A program made the translations under genes and the position numbers. A stretch of DNA of 64,000 nt from Xanthobacter sp. NM-59 (lineage in GTDB: Bacteria > Pseudomonadota > Alphaproteobacteria > Rhizobiales > Xanthobacteraceae): contig NZ_JACBFQ010000002.1 of the NCBI RefSeq assembly GCF_021401125.1, forward strand, positions 372,001-436,000, read 5' to 3'. A model generated the notes under the pieces. That model was not told where the DNA came from, searched no databases, and worked only from the letters and a program-made list of their open reading frames with translations. Shown one piece after another: positions 54,500-62,281 of the stretch; within the stretch, counting starts at the first letter, position 1; each line of letters starts with the position of its first letter.

Positions 54500-57388
54500 T
54501 CACCCCGCCGCGCGCGCCCTGTCCGCATCGTTCGCGAACAAAGCGATCAGCGTCGCCACATCCACCGCGTCCTGCTGCTCGTCCTTCAGGTAGCGCGCGG
54601 CGTATTCGGCCCACAGGCCGCTTTCCAGGAAATAACGGAAGGACTCCGGGTCGAGGTGCCCCTCCTTGCACATGAAGGCCATGATGCGCAGGGACTGGGA
54701 CAGCGTCTTGGCGGGCTTGTAGGGGCGATCCGATGCGGTGAGCGCCTCGAAGACGTCCGCTAGCGCCATCACCCGCTCTTCCGTCGAAAGGTCGGCCGCC
54801 GACAGGCGCCGTGGATAGCCCTTGCCATCCATGCGCTCATGGTGGGTGGCGGCAATCTCCGGCACCCGGGACAGGTGCGCCGGCCAGGGCAGGCTTTTCA
54901 GCATCACATAGGTCTGCACCACATGGTCGTTGATGGCGAAGCGGTCCTCCGCGGTCAGCGTGCCGCGGCCGATGGAGAGGTTGTAGACCTCGCCCTTATT
55001 GGCGCGATGTTCGGGACAGGCCATGTCGAAGCCATAGGCGTTGGCCGGGTCGCCCTTCCCAAACGTCGGGCGACGGTGGCCCCAGGGCACCACATGCTCG
55101 GGGCGGTCCGCCAACAGCGTTTCCTGCGCCGGCAGCGGGCACGCGGCGGTGCCGTCGAGCTGCCGCAGCTCTTCCACCGAGAGGCCCAGGCGGTCGTCGA
55201 AATGGCGCAGCCAGATGCGCCCCGCAATGGTCCGGAGGCGCGCGATCGCCTCCTCGCTCATGAACTCGCCGCCCACATTGCTGGCGGCGACGAAGGCAAA
55301 GTCCTCCCGCAGCACGGCCTGGGCCGCATCCCGCATGGCTTTTGAGCCCTCAGGCGCGGCACCGGCAAGGAGGCGCTGGAGGTGGGCGATCTCCTCATCC
55401 CGCCAGAGCACTTCGAACCGGGTGCGGACTTCATGAATGCGGTTGTGGACGGCTTCGAGCTTGGTCGCCTTGTCGATGATGTGCTCCGGGCTCGTCACCT
55501 TTCCGCAATCGTGCAGCCACGCGCCAAGATGGAACTCGTAGCGCTGCGCCTCATTGAAATGAAAATCCCTGTAGGGCCCTTCCGTCTCGTCGGACATGCG
55601 GTCGACGATCATGGTTGCGAGCTCGGGCACGCGCCGGCAATGGCCGCCCGTATAGGGGCTCTTGGCGTCGATGGCGTCGGCGATGAGAAGCACGAACCCG
55701 TCCAGCAGGTTCTTCTGTGCCTCAAAAAGCTGCCGCATCTCGATCGCCGCCGACAACGCCCCCGAAAGCCGCTCCGCGAAAGCACGAAAATCCTCCCCAA
55801 CGCGCACGTCCCCCGCTGGACGCTCAAGCAGCAGCAGGCCGACGGGCTCGTTCTGCCGGCTGCGCAGAGGCTGGGCGTATGGGCGCTGCTCAGCCGCCAT
55901 CATGGGGGGGGCATCCCCCGCCTGGTCCGCGAGAATCGCCAGAGGCAGCTCTCGCGAAAAATGCCCTTGGGTCATTTCCATGTCGGGCCCCACCGCCACG
56001 GCAGCCCGCGCCAAGCTGTTGCCCGCCGCATTGACGAGATACACGGCGCCGGCGGTGGAGCCGGTCGCGGCGACCGTCTGCTCGAGCACCTTTTCGAGCA
56101 TGCGATCAAGGCCCGGCTCGCTGCCCATCGTCTCCGCCGTGGCCAGGAACGTCTCGATGGTCCGGCAGGCCTTGCCCAGAGCCGCGTCCAGCTGACGGAC
56201 TTCCGAAATCCAGCTGTCGGAAGCGGGCGATGCGCTGAAGTCGAAGCGCGTCAACCGCTCCGCCTGGTGCGTCAGGCCAGTCAGTGAGCGGCCGAGCCAC
56301 CGCCCCACCAGCCAGCCGATCGCCAGCAAGGCAGCCATGAGGCCGAGCGCCACCCAAAGCTGGCGCGCGAGGGCGGAGCGGGCTGCGGCGAGCAGGTCGG
56401 TATCCGGCACCGCCACGAGAAGGGCTAGGCCCCGCCCCTCGAACAGCCCGAGGGGCACGCGCACCCCGAACCATGATGCGCCGTCAGCCTCGAAGCTCAC
56501 CGTTTGCCGGGGCGCGGCACCGCTCGCGGCCAGCGCCGCCAGCGCCGGGGCGTCGAGATCCGCGACCGACGTGGGGGCCGCCCCCTCCCCCGACGGGCCA
56601 GGATTTCGGCCGTAATCCATATAGCCGTAAAGGCTGCCATCATCGCCCACCACCGCGAGTTCGGTGCGCGGGGTCAGGCGCAGGCTGGCGAGGGTGAGGG
56701 CCAGGTCCGAAAGACTCTGCTCCAGTGCCACCACCGCATCGTGCCCTGGCGTCGCGAGGCTCTGCGTAAGGCCGATTTCCCTCGTGGTGAAGAAGCGATA
56801 CGGGCTGGTGAGATATTGCCCGCTGCTCTCCATCGCCCCCTTGTACCACGGGCGCGTGCGCGGATCGTAGCCGGACGGCGCCTGCGCGCGCGTCTCCACC
56901 AAGCGCAAATCCCCGTCGAAGAAGAGCCAGCTTTCCGTCGCCTCGCCCCCGGCCTCCCGCGTGATGCTCTGGACCAGATAGGCCGCGTTGGCGGGAGCTG
57001 CGAACGCCGACGCCTCCTGCGGCGAGCGAAAGGGCCGCACCAAGAAGAAATCGCCATCCGCATAACCGATGAGAACGGCGGCGGCAGCGGGCAAATTCGT
57101 CAACAGCTCCGCGAGCATCGGCAATCGCGCCAGCCGCTCCTCAAGGGAGGTTGCCGCCACGAGCGGGCCGCGCGCGAGGTGGCGCAGGCTGATGCGCCCC
57201 GGGTTGAGGCGGCGCTCGAGCCTCTCTTCAATGCGTTCGCCAATGGCCAGGGTCCTGTCGTGGGCGGCGTCAACCAGCGCCGTGCGGGCGGCGGACCACC
57301 CCTGCCACATGAGGGCGCCACCCAGCGTGCTCATGGAAACAACAACGACCGCCGCGACAAGAACCGGCAGGGAGAAGCTCACTCGCAT
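54500..57388 (-). CDS. Membrane HD-GYP phosphodiesterase sensor (cache-HAMP-GAF-HD-GYP)
   Basis: This 962-residue receptor has a first membrane helix (about residues 7-28), a periplasmic dCache-like domain (about 40-335, WLFFDGDLRLVETR, DPRTRPWYKGA), a second helix (344-362), a HAMP-like linker, a GAF domain (about 425-560) and a C-terminal HD-GYP domain with HDCGK at 626-630 and HHERMDGKGYP near 868. HD-GYP proteins hydrolyse cyclic di-GMP. The catalytic residues look complete, so it is probably active and controlled by an extracellular ligand. It lies alone on this strand. Confidence 0.93.
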   Translation of the reverse strand: MRVSFSLPVLVAAVVVVSMSTLGGALMWQGWSAARTALVDAAHDRTLAIGERIEERLERRLNPGRISLRHLARGPLVAATSLEERLARLPMLAELLTNLPAAAAVLIGYADGDFFLVRPFRSPQEASAFAAPANAAYLVQSITREAGGEATESWLFFDGDLRLVETRAQAPSGYDPRTRPWYKGAMESSGQYLTSPYRFFTTREIGLTQSLATPGHDAVVALEQSLSDLALTLASLRLTPRTELAVVGDDGSLYGYMDYGRNPGPSGEGAAPTSVADLDAPALAALAASGAAPRQTVSFEADGASWFGVRVPLGLFEGRGLALLVAVPDTDLLAAARSALARQLWVALGLMAALLAIGWLVGRWLGRSLTGLTHQAERLTRFDFSASPASDSWISEVRQLDAALGKACRTIETFLATAETMGSEPGLDRMLEKVLEQTVAATGSTAGAVYLVNAAGNSLARAAVAVGPDMEMTQGHFSRELPLAILADQAGDAPPMMAAEQRPYAQPLRSRQNEPVGLLLLERPAGDVRVGEDFRAFAERLSGALSAAIEMRQLFEAQKNLLDGFVLLIADAIDAKSPYTGGHCRRVPELATMIVDRMSDETEGPYRDFHFNEAQRYEFHLGAWLHDCGKVTSPEHIIDKATKLEAVHNRIHEVRTRFEVLWRDEEIAHLQRLLAGAAPEGSKAMRDAAQAVLREDFAFVAASNVGGEFMSEEAIARLRTIAGRIWLRHFDDRLGLSVEELRQLDGTAACPLPAQETLLADRPEHVVPWGHRRPTFGKGDPANAYGFDMACPEHRANKGEVYNLSIGRGTLTAEDRFAINDHVVQTYVMLKSLPWPAHLSRVPEIAATHHERMDGKGYPRRLSAADLSTEERVMALADVFEALTASDRPYKPAKTLSQSLRIMAFMCKEGHLDPESFRYFLESGLWAEYAARYLKDEQQDAVDVATLIALFANDADRARAAG

Positions 57389-57647
57389 CGGAAAAACCCT
57401 GGGAGGTTAAGAGAGCCGCGCACATCCAACATATGGTCGACCGGCGAATTTCCGATCCGCCGGGCTGGTGCAACGAGCGCACCCGCCACGGGAGATATAA
57501 ACACGCCCCGCCCGGCGCCAAAAGTACCTTCGTTCAGCTGCCGCCCGGGGGCCGAGCCATCGCCGGCGATGGGAGGGCTGGCGCAGCATCAAAAATCAGA
57601 TTACTTCCAATCGGGCTTCGATTTACTTTGGCTCCGAGGGAATAGCC

Positions 57648-58454
57648 ATGGGTCTCGTTCTGGCGATCGCCGAGGTCAGCGTGGTGGGGTTCGGGCTTAT
57701 TCTCCTCGTGGCCCAGATCATCGCCCACGGTATCGGCTTCTGGATCGGCAAGCGGGATGTGGCCCGGCAGACGAACCCGGAGACGGTGGGTGTCGTGGTG
57801 GGCGGCATGCTCGGCCTGCTGGCGTTCGTGCTGGCCCTTACCCTGTCCTTCGCCAACAACCGCTTCAGCGAGCACCGGCAGGGGAGCCTCGCGGAGGCCA
57901 ACGCCATCGGCACGGCCTGGCTCCGGGCCGCGGCCATCGGAGGCCCGCGCGGAGAGGCGATTGCCCGCCTGATCGAAGACTATGCGCAGGTCCGCGCCGG
58001 CTTCGTCCGGGCCGGCCGCGATCAGGCGACCATAGACACTCTCAACCAGCGCACCGGCATGCTTCAGTCCCAGATATGGGGGCATGTCTCCGCCATTGTC
58101 CGCGAGCAGCCGAGCCCGGTGTCCAGCGCCGTGATGGTGGCAATGAACGAGATGTTCGATGCCGGAACAAAGGAGCGCTTCGCCTATCACATCACGTTGC
58201 CGGCACAGTTGTTCTGGCTCCTCATCGGCATGACGCTGCTGAGCATGGGCTGCCTTGGCTACCAGTTCGGCCTCAAGAAGCGCTCATCGCCTGTCCTTGT
58301 CCTCCTTCTCACCTTCATGTGGACGTGGGTGATCGTGGAAATCCTGGATCTCGCCTCCGCACGGCTCGGCACCATCCGCACCGACACCGCCGTCTATGAA
58401 TGGACCATCCAGAGCTTCAAGAGCGGCGTCACGATCCCTGAGCTGCCGCAGTGA
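57648..58454 (+). CDS. DUF4239 (bestrophin-like) membrane protein
   Basis: The 268-residue protein has two N-terminal helices (about residues 5-30 and 48-66: VVVGGMLGLLAFVLALTLSF), a soluble helical middle (about 75-180) with NAIGTAWLRA, and two C-terminal helices (about 190-235). This is the DUF4239 layout. The function is unknown. The region 57389-57647 upstream holds no gene. Confidence 0.8.
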   Translation: MGLVLAIAEVSVVGFGLILLVAQIIAHGIGFWIGKRDVARQTNPETVGVVVGGMLGLLAFVLALTLSFANNRFSEHRQGSLAEANAIGTAWLRAAAIGGPRGEAIARLIEDYAQVRAGFVRAGRDQATIDTLNQRTGMLQSQIWGHVSAIVREQPSPVSSAVMVAMNEMFDAGTKERFAYHITLPAQLFWLLIGMTLLSMGCLGYQFGLKKRSSPVLVLLLTFMWTWVIVEILDLASARLGTIRTDTAVYEWTIQSFKSGVTIPELPQ

Positions 58455-58528
58455 TTGATGCTCCGGTCGGCCTCCGAAAGGGGACGCGCCCATGAGCTTG
58501 GCCTATCGTCCCATGGCGAGCGGGAAGG

Positions 58529-59260
58529 TCACGGCGGCAAATCCCGCCATTCCCTGCAGGCGCTTGACCACATCAATCTCGCGATAACCCCTGACGCGGG
58601 CGTTCCCGCGAGCTGGAAATTATAGGCCAGCACCCCACCCAAAGCTGTGACACGCCCCTCGAGATCACCCAGCCGCGCGCCGCTGCCCCCGTGATCTGAT
58701 CGTAGTAATAGCCCACGACCCCCGGCAAGAACTCTTTGGTGATTGCCTTCATTACCGCCCACACCACATGACACTCGGTGCCAGTGGTGTAATCGGTCAC
58801 GTCATCGGTGCCGTTGAAGGTGGCGCCCGCGGCCACGGCTGCCACCCGCTGGCAGGATCGAGCCGGGTCACCGCCGTCGAGAGGTCCGTCGCCACGCGAT
58901 GAAACGCAAGCTTTGCGATCTCGCCCTCGTAGTAGTCGCCCGACGGAACCTTGAGAAGCGCGGCGACGTTCTAATGCCAGTTGCCGGAATGCCATCCCAG
59001 CGCCATGGAGGCGACGGGATTACCCGTGTCGAACGCGCTATCGCTCGCCCGGCGCCCGATGGGGCTCACCACGGTCGGGTGCGCGACCAGTTCCGCGTTC
59101 ACCCGGGGCCGGCCGAGCGGCACGATCAGCCCTAACGCAAGGCTGCCACCAGCAACCTCCGCCGGTAGAACCCAGGTTCCCGTCACCAGATCCGCAACGA
59201 TATCCGCGCGCACATCGGCGATGATACTCCCGCCCGGGCGGCGATTCCCAGCTGCGGCAC
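58529..59260 (-). pseudogene. Decayed SphA/MetA-pathway outer-membrane protein gene
   Basis: Reading on the minus strand through several frame changes: GGSLALGLIVPLGRPRVNAE, DTGNPVASMALGWHSGNWHYN, LKVPSGDYYEGEIAKLAFH, GVVGYYYDQITG and GDLEGRVTALGGVLAYNFQL. These are the segments of the SphA family (transporters of the phenol meta-pathway group). At least three breaks are present. Confidence 0.7.
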
Positions 59261-59889
59261 GTAGGCCGCCTTGGGCTCGCGTCCGTTGAGTCATAGCTTT
59301 CGAAGGGATCCATGCGGATATTGAACACGAGAGGCGCCGTACGCGGAAAACGTTCGCGTAGTCGGTTTCCTTTGTCGCGAAGTTGAAACTCCACGGATCC
59401 ATGCAGGTCGCCATGAGGCGCGATTCATAGTACCAAAAAATATGATCGCGCGCGGAGTGCCCGCTCTTCGCCGTCCAGTACGTCTGGTTATTTACCCCGT
59501 CGATATATTGCCTTTTCTGACCCATCAGCTTCTGCGCGACAGTGTCCACGCCCGCCGCCGCGAGGCTGGTGAACATGTCCTGGTGCCCCTGAATGCCATT
59601 GAGCGTCCGGCCCGGCTTGATCGCACCCGACCACTTGATCATGGAGATCACGCACACGCAGCGTTCATAGGTGGTCATCTTCTCACCGCGGATGCGCGTC
59701 GTGGCACCGTGAGGCCGGGAGGAACACTCCGCAGCGTTGTCGGTCGAGTACCAAACGATGGTATTGCCATCGAGGCCATTCTGCTTGAGAAACTCAAGGA
59801 CCAAGCCGATGTCATGGTCGTGCTGAAGCATGCCCGCGCCATGAAGATCCGCTTTCGATGTGTATTTTTCCGCTGCGTACGGCCATTTA
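59261..59889 (-). pseudogene. C-terminal part of an arylsulfatase gene, cut by IS5 element
   Basis: The minus strand starts at the IS boundary with KWPYAAEKYTSKADLHGAGM, then GLVLEFLKQNGLDGNTIVWYSTDNAAE, TTRIRGEKMTTYERC and, after another shift, FNIRMDPFESYD, all typical of the second half of type I arylsulfatases (STDNG.E, FRGEK, LRMDPFE). The active-site half (CxPSR) is missing. The gene is broken by the IS insertion and by later frameshifts. Confidence 0.8.
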
Positions 59890-60732
59890 GGGTCGAGACT
59901 CGATCAGAGCCAGAAGGCGACGGCAGTGGCGAGCGCTACAGCGGAGAAGCAGTTGGCCGCGAGCTTATCGTAGCGGGTATGAACGCGCCGGAAGTCCTTG
60001 AGACGGCAGAAGGCGTTCTCGATGAGATGTCGGCTTCGGTAGCGCTGCTCGTCATAGCGGATGGTGCGTTTGCGATTTCGGCGACCCGGTATCACGGGGG
60101 TGCCCCCACGTCGCGTGCCAGGCGGCGTAGCCGCTCGGCATGGTAGCCCTTATCGCCCAGCAGGTAGCGCATGGTGCCGGCCCGTTCGGGAAGCTCGGGG
60201 GCGGCCTTCATGTCGCTGACGTTGCCGGGTGTCAGCATCAGCGCGTAGGGACGGCCGATGACGTCGGTGAGCGCGTGGACCTTGGTTGTCCAGCCGCCAC
60301 GCGAGTAGCCGATTGCCTGCGCCGCGCGCCCCCTTTTGCCCCGAACGCCACCCGCTGCGCCTTGATATAGGTGCTGTCGATCGCTGTGCTCTTCGTAACC
60401 GCGCCGGCATCCACCAGCGCGTCGAGCAGCTTGAGCCAGAAGCTCCGGCGAGACCACCGGTTGAACCGATTGTAGATCGTCGTTGAAGGCCCGTAGTCGG
60501 CAGCGCAATCACACCAGCGACAGCCCACCTTGAGCACGTGTAGGATGCCGGAGATCACCCGCCGGTCATCAACACGACGAGCGCCGGGTTGGTTCTTCGG
60601 CAGATGCGCCTCAATCGCTGCCGATGCCCCATCCGACAACTAGAACAACGCCATATCCCATCCCCCGTGATCCACTCCTCCCGCGAATCACGAAAACCAA
60701 CCCTGCTCAACCCGCTGATTGGCTTTTGACCC
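59890..60732 (-). mobile_element. IS5-family insertion sequence (IS427-like), probably inactive
   Basis: An 843-base element begins GGGTC and ends GACCC with partially matching inverted ends and TA on both sides, in keeping with the two-base or TNA duplications of this family. It carries a transposase in two or three frames on the minus strand. It interrupts an arylsulfatase gene. Confidence 0.7.
59904..60639 (-). pseudogene. IS5-family transposase, split over three frames
   Basis: Frame 1 (60639-60238) covers the DNA-binding part and the first catalytic Asp (TAIDSTYIKAQR). A slippery run (GCAAAAGGGGGC on the minus strand, near 60335) allows a shift into frame 2 (to 60092), with LTPGNVSDMK and LLGDKGYHA carrying the second Asp. 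Frame 3 (60095-59904) carries RHLIENAFCRLKDFRR with the catalytic Glu. The first shift can be programmed, as known in this group; the second, at GGGGGCACCCCCG near 60095, looks like a real mutation. Confidence 0.75.
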
Positions 60733-60999
60733 TAGAAGCCTCACCATCCACGAGTTCGCCAGCAAACTCGGAACAAGAAAACATGCTATTTTCACCTGAG
60801 ATACAATCCATTAAACACAGATAAGGAAAGAGTGTTCGATGGACACACGATGACCCTTCCATCAGCACGCTAAGCTAAGCCGATATACTGATGACCACGC
60901 ATTTTATTGCCGACGCGTGAAGATCGAGAATACGCCAGCCTACGCATCCCGCAGGGCCTCGGCCTCTTCAGCGGCGGACATGATGGCCGTGGCACATCA
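60733..60999. other. Spacer with possible tetR gene stub
   Basis: On the minus strand an ATG at 60981 opens MSAAEEAEALRDA and stops at 60940; beyond it AGVFSIFTRRQ is readable. This resembles the first helix of a TetR repressor (EAExxRxxLLDAA...VFxxxGF) but is too short to be sure. No other gene is seen. Confidence 0.3.
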
Positions 61000-61032
61000 C
61001 CAAAACATACCAGATAGACGGTATGTTTTTGG
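61000..61032. promoter_or_regulatory. TetR/AcrR-type operator upstream of RND efflux operon
   Basis: CCAAAACATACC (61000-61011) and GGTATGTTTTTGG (61020-61032) form an inverted repeat of about 12 bases with one extra T, around an 8-base spacer. ACATAC/GTATGT half-sites are typical of AcrR/TtgR-like efflux repressors. It lies 20 bases ahead of the adaptor gene. Confidence 0.7.
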
Positions 61033-61051
61033 TCTGCTATGAGGGCACGCC

Positions 61052-62272
61052 ATGTCACAGCTCCAGCATCTGAAGGTGATGAAGGTGCCCTTCCTTCCCT
61101 CCGCGGTCCGCCTGCCCCTGGCCGCCTCCGTTTTCGCCATGCTCGGGATCGCCGGCTGCGGCGAAAGCAATGACGCCATCGCCACGGCGGCTCCGCCGCC
61201 GGCGTCCGTCGCGGTGGTGACCGTCGTGCCGGAGACGCTGCCCATCACCAACGAGTTGCCCGGCCGCATCGCGCCGACGCGGATTGCCGAGGTGCGACCG
61301 CGCGTCTCCGGCATCCTCGTCGCGCGGGTGTTCGAGCAGGGCAGCGTGGTGAAGGAGGGGGACGTGCTCTACCGGATCGATCCGGCCCCGTTCCGGGTGA
61401 AGGTGGACAGTGCCAAGGCCACGCTGGCGCGGGCGGAAGCCACGCGCACCCTTGCCAAGCAGAAAGAGGACCGGCAGGCCCAATTGAAGAGCCGGCAGAT
61501 CACCTCAGATCAGAGCTATGACATCGCCGTGGCGGAGCTTTCCCAAGCCGACGCCGACGTCGCCGCGGCGAAGGCCGGGCTCGACGCCGCCGAGCTGGAC
61601 CTGCAATACACCGAGGTGCGTGCACCCATCGGCGGGCGGATCGGGCGGGCGCTGGTGACGGAGGGCGCACTTGTTGGCACCACCGATGCGCAGAGCCTGG
61701 CCACCATCCAGCAGCTCGATCCCATCTATGCCGACTTCACCCAGTCGGCGAACCAGTTGCTTGCGCTGAGGCGCACCGCGGAGGCGGAGGCCCGCGCCGC
61801 CGGCTCCGACGCGAGCCGCGCGCACGTCGTCCTGAATTTCGACGACGGCACCCCCTACGCCCACATGGGCCGCTTCCTGTTCTCGGAGGCGGCGGTGGAT
61901 GCCAGCACCGGGCAGATCATCCTGCGCGGCGAGTTTCCCAATCCGGCTGGGGACCTCCTGCCGGGCATGTATGTGCGCGTGCAGATCGTTCAGGGCGAGC
62001 AGGCCGATGCGCTTGCCGTGCCCGAGCGCGCAGTGCAGCGCGATGCCGGCGGTGCGGCCCAGGTCTTCGTCGTCGGTCCGGACAATAAGGCGGAGCTGCG
62101 CAAGGTCACGGCGGGGCGGATTGTCAACAACCGCTGGGTCATCGATCGCGGGCTGAAGCCCGGCGACAAGGTGGTGGTGGAAGGCTTCCAGACCCTCGCC
62201 CCCGGCGCGCCCGTCGATCCGCAGCCCTGGCAGCCCGGCGCTTCCGGCGCCGGCCCCGCCACCGAACGCTGA
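61052..62272 (+). CDS. RND efflux periplasmic adaptor (AcrA/MexA type lipoprotein)
   Basis: The 406-residue protein has a lipoprotein signal (FAMLGIAGC-GES), a barrel-sandwich domain (GRIAPTRIAEVRPRVSGILVARVFEQGSVVKEGD), a helical hairpin (about residues 115-180), EVRAPIGGRIGRALVTEGALV and a C-terminal membrane-proximal domain. It bridges the RND pump and an outer-membrane channel. The pump gene starts 9 bases after the stop. The far-upstream ATG at 61052 gives a long n-region; an ATG at 61079 is also possible. Confidence 0.94.
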   Translation: MSQLQHLKVMKVPFLPSAVRLPLAASVFAMLGIAGCGESNDAIATAAPPPASVAVVTVVPETLPITNELPGRIAPTRIAEVRPRVSGILVARVFEQGSVVKEGDVLYRIDPAPFRVKVDSAKATLARAEATRTLAKQKEDRQAQLKSRQITSDQSYDIAVAELSQADADVAAAKAGLDAAELDLQYTEVRAPIGGRIGRALVTEGALVGTTDAQSLATIQQLDPIYADFTQSANQLLALRRTAEAEARAAGSDASRAHVVLNFDDGTPYAHMGRFLFSEAAVDASTGQIILRGEFPNPAGDLLPGMYVRVQIVQGEQADALAVPERAVQRDAGGAAQVFVVGPDNKAELRKVTAGRIVNNRWVIDRGLKPGDKVVVEGFQTLAPGAPVDPQPWQPGASGAGPATER

Positions 62273-62281
62273 GGCGAGCCG

